The notes under the pieces: model-generated | What the model was told of the DNA's origin: nothing | What the model saw: only the letters and a program-made list of their open reading frames with translations | The model's database searches: none | Source of the DNA: Haliscomenobacter sp. | Lineage (GTDB): Bacteria > Bacteroidota > Bacteroidia > Chitinophagales > Saprospiraceae | NCBI GenBank assembly: GCA_016713275.1 | Contig: JADJPL010000010.1 | Location: forward strand, 186,001-250,000 | Direction: 5' to 3' | Length of the DNA stretch: 64,000 nt | In this document: positions 37,640 to 48,045 of the stretch, one piece after another | Layout: each line of letters starts with the position of its first letter | Numbering within the stretch: position 1 is the first letter of the stretch | Translations under genes and position numbers: made by a program

Positions 37640-37739
37640 AGGAGGTAGAGGATGTAAAGGATGGAAAGGAGGTGGAGGATGTAGAGGATGTAAGAGGATG
37701 ATGAAAATACATCCTCTACATCCTCTACATCCTCTATTA
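37631..37739. repeat. 9-bp minisatellite, inverted pair (GAGGATGTA / TACATCCTC)
   Basis: Left arm 37631-37700 is built of degenerate GAGGATGTA units; right arm 37709-37739 has three to four TACATCCTC units. Together they form a hairpin of ~30 bp. The left arm begins within the last codons of the DUF6992-like gene and the right arm ends one base before the 3' end of tRNA-Leu. The same 9-mer recurs at 62913-62966. Confidence 0.8.
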
Positions 37740-37740
37740 G

Positions 37741-37824
37741 TACCCAGGCGGGACTTGAACCCGCACGACCGTTACGGTCACAGGATTTTAAGTCCTGCGT
37801 GTCTACCGATTCCACCATCCGGGC
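37741..37824 (-). tRNA. tRNA-Leu(TAA)
   Basis: A class II tRNA read on the minus strand: 5' GCCCGGATGGTGGAATCGG, anticodon loop CTTAAAA (anticodon TAA), a long variable arm with GACCG/CGGTC stem, and TTCAAGT in the T loop between GCGGG and CCCGC. The 3' acceptor strand has only six bases (CTGGGT) plus discriminator A, so A7 lacks its partner. One base is probably missing through a sequencing indel. CCA is not encoded. Confidence 0.92.
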
Positions 37825-37878
37825 AATTTAAACTTTTTTAAATCGCGGGGGCTAAGATAGGCCTTTTCCAATAAAAAA

Positions 37879-39117
37879 TCAACCTTTGGGGGTTAACTCC
37901 GAAGAAGAGGAGGGTTCAAACAACGTTTTGGCGTAGGCCGGCCATTTCTGGACGCCTCCTTCGCGAAGGGCGTCAATACCCATGCGGACGCTGATCGCGG
38001 TCGAAGCGCCGGTCCGAACGTTGGAAACCGGAGTCTGGCCGGTTTGGATGCATTCGTAGAAATCCAGGAGCGCATAATGAGTACCTTCCCAGCCTGGGTG
38101 CTCCATTTCAAACGAAATCGGGTATCGATCCTCTTTTTTTCTGGAAAGTGTTGCGCCGGAAACGCCGTCAACGGAGCCAAGTTCCTTGGCGTTGAGTGGT
38201 TCGAAATACACCCAGCCTTTGTCGATTTCCAGTTCGATGGTGCCTTTGCTGCCTTTGAATTTGAATAAATATCCTTCGTGGGAATTGGATGTCAGGGAGA
38301 TACAGTTCACTTTCATGCCCCCGGGGTATTCGTACAAGGTGTTGACATTGTCGAACGTTTCCCGGCCGTCTTTCCAATAGTCGATTCCACCGAAACCGAC
38401 AACCTTTGACGGGATGGGAGTCAAATACCCAATTCACGAAATCAATCTGGTGGGAATGAAGTTCCGCGGTTAACCCGCCGGAGTATTCCCTATACATCCG
38501 CCAGTTGATGATCCGCTCCCATTTGGGGTCCGGAACAGGCCGCCGCCAGTCGTGGTTCCGGTTCCACTGGATGTACACGTTGGAGATGGCCCCCAGACGC
38601 CCGGACCGGATCAATTCTGCTACCTTGAAATAGAGTGGATGGTAGCGGTATTGGTGCCCTTCGGAAAAAACCGATGTACTCTTGGAGGCTTTGTTCATTA
38701 ACTCCACGGCCTCCTTCTTGCCGTAAGTCATCGATTTTTCGCAATACACATGCTTTCCTGCATCGAGCGCATCCATCGCCATGCGGTAATGCATGGATAG
38801 GGGAGTAGCGATCAAAACGGCGTCAACGCCAGGATCGTCCAGCAAACTCCGGTAATCGGGGAAAGATGTACATCCGGGGCCTGCATCGGAAAGGGCTTTC
38901 TCGAGCCGGAAAGGAAGAATGTCGGAACAGGCTACTGTCCGAATTTGCGGCAAATCCCGGAGCAACCGGATGATACCGCCCCCCCGTCGCCAGCGCCAAT
39001 GATGCCTAATGAAAGGATGTCATTCTTCGAAATGGATTTGGAAAAAGAGGGAAGCTGGCCAAGGCTAAGGCCGGCAGCCATTAATGCGGAATCTCTGGTG
39101 AATTTTCTTCGGTTCAT
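37879..39117 (-). CDS. Gfo/Idh/MocA-family oxidoreductase with export signal (two frame breaks)
   Basis: 412 residues after two repairs: one base missing in the C7 run at 38979-38985 and one extra near 38409-38417. The N-terminus has MNRRKFTRDSALMAAGLS, a twin-arginine-like signal. An NAD(P)-binding domain with LGIIGAGDGG follows, then AVLIATPLSMH, KHVYCEKSMTY (the conserved EKP-type lysine loop), and the beta-sheet substrate domain. Secreted members of this family in Bacteroidota and Planctomycetes act on sugars, often with DUF1080 proteins such as the next gene. Confidence 0.88.
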
Positions 39118-39243
39118 TTTCGGAATGGAGGTTTTAAGGGTGCTTGTTTTGTGGGAAATATAGCTCTGTTGCGCTGATTTTGCTTATTTTTAAAGGCGAA
39201 ACGAACGTTTTTTCATTCGAAAGACGCATTAATAAAGATACTT

Positions 39244-40637
39244 ATGAAAACGTATTTCCTCGGCCGATTGCCTTTGATTTTAGCCTGTTGCTTCGGATTC
39301 CTCTCGTTTTCGGGATTGGGTCAGGAAGGCTGGACCCCCCTTTTTAACGGAAAAGACCTCCAGGGTTGGGAACGATTGAACGGCGACGCGGAATATCTGG
39401 TCCGCAATGGGGAAATCGTGGGCATTACCAAAGTCAATACGCCGAATAGTTTCTTATGTACCAAAGCCCGGTATGCTGATTTTATCCTTGAACTGGAAGT
39501 ATGGGGCGATGCTGCCCTGAACTCCGGCATTCAATTTCGCAGCCTGAGCACGCCGGCGTTTCAAAATGGCCGGGTTCATGGGTATCAGGCAGAGATCGAT
39601 CCCAGCCCCCGGGCGTTTAGCGGGGGCGTTTACGACGAAGCCAAACGGGGATGGATCTACCCGCTGACCAACCATCCGGAAGCAAACAGGGCTTACCGGG
39701 TAGGATACTGGAATCAGTACCGCATTGAGGCTATTGGCCCATCGATCCGAATTTGGTTAAACGGGGTGAACACCGCCAACCTCGCCGACCATCAGATCCC
39801 TTCCGGATTCATTGCTTTGCAGGTACATAGTATTGGAGACCAAACTTCTATGGCAGGCCGGGAGATTCGCTGGAGGAATATCCGGATCAAAACAACCAAT
39901 CTGGAATCCGAGCGCTGGAAAATGGCGCCCTATACGCCAGAGGAAAATTACCTCCCAATACACTAACCGACTACGAGCGCAAAAAAGGCTGGCGTTTATT
40001 GTGGGATGGCAACACCAACGACGGCTGGAGAAGTGCGCGCGGACCGCAATTCCCGGAAAAGGGATGGGAGATCAAGGAAGGGGTGCTGACTGTCCTGGAA
40101 GGCGGTGGAGGGGAAGCCTCGAATGGGGGCGATATCATCACCAGGGAGAAGTTCAGCCAGTTTGAACTCAAGCTGGAGTTCCGGATCACCGAAGGCGCCA
40201 ACAGCGGCATTAAATATTTTGTCGATCCGGAACTAAACAAGGGGGAAGGCTCGTCCATCGGACTGGAATTCCAGATCCTGGACGATGAGCGTCACCCGGA
40301 TGCCAAGCTTGGCGTTCAAGGAAACCGGACTTTGGGTTCGCTTTACGACCTGATCCCTGCCGAAAACCTGTCAGTGCCCGGGACCGCTAAGGTGTTCCGC
40401 GGCATCGGAGAATGGAACCAAGCCCGGATCGTCGTTAAAGGAAACCATATCCAGCACTGGCTGAATGGCTTCAAAGTGGTGGAATACGAGCGCAATACGC
40501 CTATGTTTCGGGCCCTTGTTGCGTACAGCAAATATAAAATATGGCCCGGTTTCGGGTCGTCGCCCGAGGGCCATATTTTGCTTCAGGACCATGGAAACCG
40601 GGTGTCCTACCGGAGTATAAAGATTCGGGAGTTTTGA
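39244..40637 (+). CDS. Tandem DUF1080 (3-keto-disaccharide hydrolase-like) protein (one frame break)
   Basis: 464 residues after adding one C to the C3 run at 39954-39956, which joins ENYLPN to TLTDYERKKGWRLLWDG. A signal peptide (~1-26, LGQ) precedes two DUF1080 jelly-roll domains: ~28-225 (WTPLFNGKDLQGWERLNG, ALNSGIQFRSL) and ~245-464 (WRLLWDGNTNDGW, GANSGIKYFVD, YDLIPA). DUF1080 proteins hydrolyse 3-keto-glycosides. The two domains look functionally distinct since the second has the longer insert. It lies between two Gfo/Idh/MocA genes. Confidence 0.87.
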
Positions 40638-40641
40638 GGCT

Positions 40642-40687
40642 CGAGGCAGAGCCTCGGTGAGGTAGCAGGCACGAGGCAGGAGCCTCG
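40642..40687. repeat. Two adjacent short palindromes (CGAGGC...GCCTCG)
   Basis: CGAGGCAGAGCCTCG (40642-40656) and CGAGGCAGGAGCCTCG (40672-40687) each form a 6-bp stem. They lie between two convergent genes and probably help terminate both. The 13-base core GAGGCAGAGCCTC recurs in reverse complement at 62791-62803. Confidence 0.6.
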
Positions 40688-40703
40688 CGCCAGAATGTGC
40701 GGT

Positions 40704-42034
40704 TTAAGGCTCCTGGATTTCCCAGCCTTTTTCGTACTCGCGGCCCCAGTACTGTTTCATGATTTTTTTATTGCGGAACTGGCCGTTGGCCGGGTCGATT
40801 TCCAAACGGGCGTCGTTTTCCCTGGAAGAAACATTGGCGTAATGGACCATGTGGTTGCTGATGCCTCCGATCGAAATCGGGCAGGTAAGGGTTGTTTTGC
40901 CCCGGATAGCGTCCAGAAAATTGATGACGTGCAATTCGGTCAGGCCGCCTCCGCCGCCAAGGGCAGTGCCCGCTTCGTCGCCGCCTTTGCGTTCCCGAAT
41001 CAGTTTCCCGTCGCGGTTATATAGTTTGTACCCTCCCCGGTCGACGTATACGCTGCCTTCTGAGCCGTAAATGATGGTCCCGCGGCCGGATCCGTAGGTA
41101 GGATGGCCGGAACGGCTTTTTCCGTCCCATTGGATGATTTTTCCGCCAGGGAAGGTAAAGGTAGCGTCCATGGTATCGTACATGACCCAGGGATCGTCTT
41201 TAAAGTGGAATTTGCCGGAGTTAACCTGAACTGCTTCGGGGTATTGCACCTGCAAAGCCCAGCGGGCGATATCCAACTCATGCGTGGCGTTGTTTCCGGT
41301 TTCGCCAGTGCCCCAATTCCAGAACCAGTGCCAGTTGTAGTCGGAGGCGATATCGATAAAATCCGTCCGTGGGGCGGGGCCCTGAAACAGGTCCCAATCC
41401 AGCCATTCCGGGACCGGGATTTTGTTTGCGTTGGGTACCCTTCCCCGGTTGTTGACATAAAAGCGGTAGCCAGGTAGGCTTCGCCGATCGCGCCTTTATG
41501 GATTTCGCCGATAATTTCCTGGGATTCCAGTGCCGAGCGTTGCTGAGCGCCCATCTGAACCAGCAATCCTGTTTTTTTCTGCCAGGCGATCAGCAGGTTG
41601 TCTTCGCGCAGGTTATGTCCGCAGGGTTTTTCAACGAAAGCGTGTTTACCTGCCTGGAGCGAAAGAATAGCGCCTGGAGCGTGCCAATGGTCGGGGGTGG
41701 CGTGAAATAAGGCGTCCACATCCGGCTGTTCCACAATTTTGCGCATGTCTTTTTCTGCTTTTGGCGCTTTGCCCAGGCTTTTCGACACTTTTCCGACGGC
41801 GTCGTTCTGCCTCCGCTGGTCGACATCGCATACGTAGGTAATGTCCACGTTTCCGGCAAAGGCAAGGGCGTCGACAAGCGCGCCGAAACGCCGGTAGCAG
41901 CCAATCATGGCGACGCGCACCCGGTCGTTGGCGCCCAGGATACGGCGATAACTCGATGCGCCCATGGTCCATCCGGACAAGGCCGCCGCCGCTGTTCCTG
42001 CAGCGGTTGTTTTGATAAAGGTTCTTCTTTTCAT
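40704..42034 (-). CDS. Gfo/Idh/MocA-family oxidoreductase, Tat-exported (one frame break)
   Basis: 443 residues after adding one T to the run at 41459-41462 (ATAFYVNNRGRVPN). MKRRTFIKTTAAGTAAAALSG is a clear twin-arginine signal. The Rossmann part has VRVAMIGCYRRFG, TYVCDVD, ALFHATPDHWHA and KHAFVEKPCGHN (catalytic-lysine loop). The C-terminal domain carries WHWFWNWGTGETGNN and the MYDTMDATFTF strand. It has the longer Bacteroidota/Planctomycetes substrate domain. The dehydrogenase probably works on a sugar in the periplasm with its cofactor pre-bound; the substrate is unknown. Confidence 0.9.
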
Positions 42035-42090
42035 GGCTTTAGGCAGTAAAAAAGAATTAGGTGGCAGAATGGAGGTAATATAAGAAAAAG

Positions 42091-42131
42091 GCAGAAAAGA
42101 AAAGAGGCTGAAGGCATTTGCCGACAGCCCC
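42091..42131 (-). terminator. Terminator for tRNA-Gly
   Basis: On the minus strand a GGGGCTG...CAGCCTC stem (42105-42131) follows the tRNA after nine bases and is succeeded by TTTTCTTTT (42096-42104). Confidence 0.65.
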
Positions 42132-42137
42132 TTTTTA

Positions 42138-42213
<76 letters not shown>

Positions 42214-42303
42214 AACTGGATTCTTTAAAAGAGAAGGTAAATTTACTTGCTCTTTGGAAATCCTACAAGTCCTTGATAAAAATAACCGTTCAAACAGGTC
42301 AAT

Positions 42304-44594
42304 TTATTTCGAGTCGGCATGGTACGCCGCCAATCCAGCCATATCAACTACCTGCCGCACGGTGGCGCCAAGCTGAAGAATGTGGACTGGTTTGTTCAGC
42401 CCGAGCAAGATCGGCCCGATAATATCCATTTTGGCCGTATGGCCCAGCAAGTTGTACGCGATATTGGCGGCGGACAAATTGGGGAATATCAGCACGTTGG
42501 CCCGGTGGGGACCCAGCTTGGAAAATGGGAAAAATTGCTGACGGATTTCCGGGTTAAGCGCCATATGGGCCTGCATTTCGCCGTCGACAATCCAATCCGG
42601 GTGCCGCTGCTGCAAAATAGCGGTTGCCTGGCGCATCAGGATCGCCGATTCCCCTTTGGGAACCGACCCAAAGTTGGAATAGGTAAGCAGGGCTATTTTG
42701 GGCTGGATGTTGAGGCTTTCCACTTCTTCGGCGACCAATTCCGTAATGTCGGCAATGTCTTCCGAGGTGAGGTGGTGGTTGATGGTCGTATCCGCCAGGA
42801 ACAATGGCCCCTGCCGGGTAACAATGATGTGCATCCCAGCCACTTTCTTGACCCCTTTGCGCGGACCAATCACCTGCAAGGCCGGCTTGACGGTGTAGTT
42901 GTACTTTTTGGAAAGACCGCCCACCATAGCGTCTGCATCGCCGGCTTCCACCATCATGGCGCCATAATAACTCCGGCTGCGCATAATATCTTCTGCCTCA
43001 AGCATGGTAAACCCTTTTCGTTTTCGCTTTTCGTAGAAACGTTGGGCGTATTCCTCCAGCTTCGTTTTTCCTCCTCGGAAGAAGGAATATGCGGATCAAT
43101 AATCAATACGTTAGGTAAAGCAATGCTGTATTCTTTTAACATCGCCTCGATTTTTTCCCGGTTTCCTAACAGGATGGGCTTGGCAACTTTTTCCTCCAGG
43201 GCAATCTGAGCCGCTTTCAGCACCGTCAGGTGTTCGGCATCCACAAACACGACGCGCCGGCGTTTGCCGCCTTGTTTGGCTTTGGTTTCGATAATGCGGG
43301 AAATGGCATTGTCGTTCCCCAAACGAATGGCAAGCTCGCCGATATAGGCGTCCCAATCCGTGATCGGTTTTTGAGCAACACCCGAGTTCATGGCCGCTTC
43401 TGCCACTGCAGGAGCCACTGTCGTGATCAACCGGGGGTCGACCGGTTTCGGAATAATGTATTCCCGTCCGAATTTCAGGTTGGCATTGTCATAGGCCATG
43501 TTGACGATGTCGGGGACTGGTTTTTTGGCCAGTTCCGCCAACGCTTTGACGGCGGCAAGTTTCATCGCCTCGTTGATCTCTGTGGCGCGGACATCCAGCG
43601 CTCCCCGGAAAATGTACGGGAACCCCAGTACGTTATTTACCTGATTGGGGTAGTCGGAACGGCCGGTAGCCATGATGCAATCCGGACGTGCCTCGGTAGC
43701 GTCGTCGTAGCCAATTTCCGGATTGGGGTTGGCCATAGCGAAAATAATGGGGTCTTTGGCCATCGTTTTCACATCTTCCTGGCTCAGCAGATTACCTTTA
43801 GACAGTCCGATAAACACGTCGGCGCCTTTAATGAGTTCGTGGAGAGAGGTATTGGCCGGCACGGTTCCATTGACAAACTCCGGCTTCTTGCCATCGAGAT
43901 CGGTCCGGTCGGGGTGAATAAGCCCTTTGCTGTCGAACATGAAAATGTTTTTCTTCTGGGCCCCCAATGCCACGTAGATCCTGGTGCAGGAAATCGCCGA
44001 AGCGCCTGCGCCGCTAATGATCATTTTAACTTCGGCAATGTCTTTCTCGACGATTTCAAGGGCGTTAAGGAGGGCAGCCCCGCTGATGATCGCGGTGCCG
44101 TGCTGATCGTCGTGCATCACCGGAATGTTCAGCTCTTTCTTTAGCCGCTCCTCAATTTCAAAACAAGCAGGCGCAGAAATATCTTCCAGGTTAACGCCGC
44201 CAAAAGTAGGTTCCAGAATCTTTACGGTACGGACAATCTCGTCGATGCTCTTGGTATTCAATTCGAGGTCGAAGCAATCGATATCCGCATATATCTTGAA
44301 GAGAAGGCCTTTCCCTTCCATGACGGGTTTCCCGGCTTCGGCGCCTATATCTCCCAAGCCAAGCACGGCAGTGCCATTGCTCACCACGGCAACCAGGTTG
44401 CCTTTAGCGGTGTATTTGTACACATCGCTGATGTCGTTGGCGATCGCCAGGCAGGGTTCGGCGACGCCGGGCGAATACGCAAGGGAAAGATCTCTTTGGT
44501 TAGCGGTCTCTTTGGTCGGAATGACTTCGATTTTACCCGGGCGGTCTTTGGAGTGGTAGTGTAGCGCTTCTTCTTTCAGCGAATGCTTTTCCAT
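42304..44594 (-). CDS. maeB: NADP-dependent malic enzyme with phosphotransacetylase-like domain (MaeB type, one frame break)
   Basis: 763 residues after adding one T to the run at 43065-43069 (EEEKTKLEEYAQRFYEKRKRKG). The N-terminal ~430 residues are the malic enzyme: LSLAYSPGVAEPC, VVSNGTAVLGLGDIG, KPVMEGKG, MHDDQHGTAI, and the Rossmann VKMIISGAGASAIS. The C-terminal ~320 residues are phosphate-acetyltransferase-like (DAMVGGLSKKY, FGSVPKGESA). It decarboxylates malate to pyruvate with NADPH production; the PTA-like part is regulatory in characterised homologues. Monocistronic by appearance. Confidence 0.95.
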
Positions 44595-44840
44595 TGTGTT
44601 TTATCTGTTTGGACAACGATTAAAATAATGCAGTCTTTCGGGCTTTAAGGTCTTCAAAAATTTAGAAAACTTATAGGCTTTTTCCTTCTTTAAATAGGAA
44701 AGTTACTCAACTATTTTGACTTCTTTGCAGGTTAGGAAAATAAAATTTTGCCTATTTTGATTAGTTGTTGCAGGTTCTTTGTTTTAGAATTTTTATCTTT
44801 CTATCAAGCCTTGAGTTTTTACCTAAAACAACGATCTGTT

Positions 44841-47800
44841 ATGAATTGGAAAAACACCTTGCTCCTCAGTTTGCTGGTTTATCCGTGGGGTAGTTTGCTT
44901 CACAGCCAATCCCTGCCGCCGGTTGCTCCTTCATTTTACGCCAACATGGAATGGCGCAATATCGGACCATTGCGCGGGGGGCGCTCCCTGGGATGTGCAG
45001 GCAGTCCGGGACGGCCTAACGAATATTATTTCGGAGCCACCGGCGGAGGCTTGTGGAAAACGACCGACGGCGGGCAGAACTGGGCTCCGGTGACCGACGG
45101 AAAAGTGAGCAGTTCGTCGGTTGGCGCGGTAGCGGTAGCCGAAACCAATCCCGATGTGGTATACATCGGCATGGGGGAAACCCAATTAAGAGGTTCGATC
45201 ACCCAGGGAGATGGCGTATACAAATCGACCGATGGCGGCAAATCGTGGAGGCATTTGGGATTGAAAGAAACGCAAGCCATTTCCAGAATCCGTATACACC
45301 CTACAAATCCCGAGATCGTCTATGTGGCAGCGCTTGGCCACCCCTATGGCGATAACGAAGAACGCGGCGTGTTTCGCTCCACCGATGGTGGAAATACCTG
45401 GAAAAAGGTTCTTTATGCCGGTCCCAATGCGGGCGCGGCTGACCTGGTCATCGACCGCACCAACCCCAAGGTCTTATACGCCAGCACTTGGCAAGTATAT
45501 CGCAAAGCCTGGAAAATGTGGGGCGGAGGAGAACAGTGCAAATTATTCAAATCAGTCGACGGTGGCGACACCTGGATCGACCTGAGCAAAAATCCGGGGA
45601 TGCCATCCGGCCCGCTTGGAAAAATAGGGATAACCGTTTCGCCCGCAGATCCCAACCGGCTCTGGGCTATTGTGGAAGCTAATGAAGGCGGTGTTTTTCG
45701 CTCGGACGATGGCGGCTGGACGTGGAAACGTACCAATGAGGAACGAAAGCTGCGCCAAAGGGCTTTCTACTACTCCCGGATCTATGCAGACCCCTGGGAC
45801 CGGGAGACCGTGTATTGCCTCAACGTGGGATTTTACAAATCCACCGATGGAGGGGTCAAATTTGACACCGAAATCCAACCGCCACATGGCGACAACCACG
45901 ACCTGTGGATAGATCCCAACAACCCCCAGCGAATGATTAGTTCCAATGACGGAGGGGGAAACGTCTCTCTTAATGGAGGTCAAACCTGGACAGAGCAGGA
46001 CTATTGTACCACCCAACTCTACCATGTAACGACTACCAGTGATATTCCATACCATGTGGCAGGAGCTCAGCAAGACAATACCACCCTGGCCATTCCAAGC
46101 GATGGGTGGGGGCATATGCTGGCCCGCGGCGCCAACCATGGCTATTATTATACCGTAGGCGGTGGAGAAAGCGGGTACATTGCTCCTCATCCCACCAACC
46201 CGGATTTGTTTTATGCAGGCAGCCAGGGCGCTTTGCTTACCCGTTACGACCGCTCCAACGGCCAGATCCGGGATATTCAGGTCTATCCTCGCTTTTTTTC
46301 CGGCGAACCCGCCAGCGCACTCCCGGAGCGTTGGCAATGGACCTATCCCATCGTTTTCTCCCCATTAGATTCCAAGGTGCTGTATACCTGCTCCCAACAT
46401 GTCTGGAAGACTGTCAACGACGGCCAATCCTGGGAACGGATCAGCCCCGACCTGACGTATGCCGACCCGGAAACCCTGGGACTGAGTGGGGGCGTGATCA
46501 CCAATGACATGAATGGCCCGGAAATTTACGCCACCGTTTTTGCGCTGGCCCCTTCTTTCCACGACATCAATACCCTTTGGGCGGGCTCTGACGACGGGAA
46601 AATCCACATTACCCGCAATGGAGGGAAAACCTGGACCGACATCACCCCCAAAGACCTTCCCAAATTCAGCCGGGTGAGTATTATCGACGCTTCCAGGCAC
46701 GATTCCGGAACCGCTTATGTCGCAGCGAACCGCTACCAGGTAGACGATCGTCAGCCATACGTATTCCGAACCACAGATTACGGAAAAACCTGGACCAAAA
46801 TCGTAACCGGCATCCAGGACGGCCATTTTGCCAGAGCAGTACGCGAAGATCCCATCCGCAAAGGCCTTTTATTTCTGGGCACGGAGCATGGGGCCTATGT
46901 TTCCTTTAACAACGGGGATTCCTGGCAATCGATTCAGTTGAACCTCCCGGATACGCCAATCCGGGATCTGGTCGTAAAGGACAACGATGTCGTATTGGGA
47001 ACCCACGGCCGCGGGTTCTGGATTCTCGATGATATTGGGCCCTTACGGCAGCATCAGCCAGGAATGGAAAAACAAAAAGCCGCTTTTTTTCAACCCGCTG
47101 ACCCGATCCGGGGCGTTTACCCGGCTGTTTTTCAGTATTACCTCGCGGGGTCCTTACCAGACAGCCTTACGATTGAGATATTAGATGGAGCAGGCGCCTC
47201 GATTCGTTCTTTTACCGGAAAGAAGGCCGCTTCCGGCGACCCCGGCGCCAGACAGCGCAATCCGGCAGTTAAGGAGGGATTAAACCAATTTGCATGGGAT
47301 TTGCGCTATCCGGGCGCCACGGTCTTCGATGGGATGATTATCTGGAGCGCCCGTCCGGCTCAGGGCCCCTTGGCGCCTTTAGGCAATTACCAGGTCCGGT
47401 TTACTGCCGGGGAGTATTCCCAAATGCATCCGTTTCGCATTCAAATGAATCCAAACTGGAAGGGCATTGCCGAAGCCGATTTAAAGGCTCAATTTGATCT
47501 GGCTATTCAGATCCGGGACAAAGTGAGCGAGGCCAATGAGGCCGTCATTCGGATACGGGAACTAAAAAAGCAAATCGGCGAACGGAGTAAAGCCCTTTCC
47601 GATGCAGCGATTCAAAGTAGTTTAAAGGCGCTTGAAACCAAACTTGGCGCGATCGAGGAAGACCTCTACCAGGTGCGCAATCAAAGCAGCCAGGACCCGT
47701 TAAACTTTCCGATCAAACTCAATAACCGGCTTGCCGCGCTGCAGCGCTCGGTTGAAACAGGCGACAACAAGCCAACGGATGGCGCCTTCAAGGTGTTTAC

Positions 47801-47915
47801 CGAACTGAGCAACGAACTAGCAGGCCATATGAAAAAACTTCAATCCCTTTTTCAAACCGATCTGGTTTCCCTGAATAAGTTACTGGATGAAAAAGGGGTA
47901 GAACTGCTCAAGTAA
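44841..47915 (+). CDS. Sortilin/VPS10-like BNR-repeat beta-propeller protein
   Basis: 1024 residues from the ATG at 44841; an earlier in-frame ATG at 44748 would place the signal peptide internally. A signal peptide (~1-26) is followed by ten or more Asp-box repeats (SxDGGxxW type: TTDGGQNW, STDGGKSW, SVDGGDTW, TRNGGKTW, TTDYGKTW, NNGDSWQ), which build one or two beta-propellers, ending near residue 720. The C-terminal ~250 residues have an Ig-like strand region and a helical coiled segment (~890-1020). Often annotated as glycosyl hydrolase, but no sialidase catalytic set is visible. The ligand is unknown. Confidence 0.85.
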   Translation: MNWKNTLLLSLLVYPWGSLLHSQSLPPVAPSFYANMEWRNIGPLRGGRSLGCAGSPGRPNEYYFGATGGGLWKTTDGGQNWAPVTDGKVSSSSVGAVAVAETNPDVVYIGMGETQLRGSITQGDGVYKSTDGGKSWRHLGLKETQAISRIRIHPTNPEIVYVAALGHPYGDNEERGVFRSTDGGNTWKKVLYAGPNAGAADLVIDRTNPKVLYASTWQVYRKAWKMWGGGEQCKLFKSVDGGDTWIDLSKNPGMPSGPLGKIGITVSPADPNRLWAIVEANEGGVFRSDDGGWTWKRTNEERKLRQRAFYYSRIYADPWDRETVYCLNVGFYKSTDGGVKFDTEIQPPHGDNHDLWIDPNNPQRMISSNDGGGNVSLNGGQTWTEQDYCTTQLYHVTTTSDIPYHVAGAQQDNTTLAIPSDGWGHMLARGANHGYYYTVGGGESGYIAPHPTNPDLFYAGSQGALLTRYDRSNGQIRDIQVYPRFFSGEPASALPERWQWTYPIVFSPLDSKVLYTCSQHVWKTVNDGQSWERISPDLTYADPETLGLSGGVITNDMNGPEIYATVFALAPSFHDINTLWAGSDDGKIHITRNGGKTWTDITPKDLPKFSRVSIIDASRHDSGTAYVAANRYQVDDRQPYVFRTTDYGKTWTKIVTGIQDGHFARAVREDPIRKGLLFLGTEHGAYVSFNNGDSWQSIQLNLPDTPIRDLVVKDNDVVLGTHGRGFWILDDIGPLRQHQPGMEKQKAAFFQPADPIRGVYPAVFQYYLAGSLPDSLTIEILDGAGASIRSFTGKKAASGDPGARQRNPAVKEGLNQFAWDLRYPGATVFDGMIIWSARPAQGPLAPLGNYQVRFTAGEYSQMHPFRIQMNPNWKGIAEADLKAQFDLAIQIRDKVSEANEAVIRIRELKKQIGERSKALSDAAIQSSLKALETKLGAIEEDLYQVRNQSSQDPLNFPIKLNNRLAALQRSVETGDNKPTDGAFKVFTELSNELAGHMKKLQSLFQTDLVSLNKLLDEKGVELLK

Positions 47916-47931
47916 GTGCCCCCCAACTGGA

Positions 47932-47998
47932 GGCCTGTCCCAACAAGCTGACTGTTTTTTGGCTGCTTTGACTAAAAAACGGACTTTTGGGACAGGCC
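47932..47998. mobile_element. Foldback element B
   Basis: Terminal inverted repeats GGCCTGTCCCAA (47932-47943) and TTGGGACAGGCC (47987-47998) are perfect over 12 bp; the interior is partly complementary (TTTTTTGG / CTAAAAAAC). The ends resemble those of elements A and C (GGC-TGTCYC). At 67 bp it is coding-free. It could also serve as a terminator for the convergent genes around it. Confidence 0.6.
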
Positions 47999-48045
47999 CG
48001 GTTCCGTTTTCATGCCTGGAGAAGGAAGGTGGTCTATCGTGTGTT

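Noticed and set aside
37879..39117. Three separate small genes at the first Gfo/Idh/MocA locus
   Set aside because: The three frames join into one 412-residue oxidoreductase when two single-base errors are repaired.
44748..44840. Longer N-terminus of the BNR-repeat protein
   Set aside because: Starting at 44748 would bury the signal peptide behind 31 residues; the ATG at 44841 gives a normal signal peptide.
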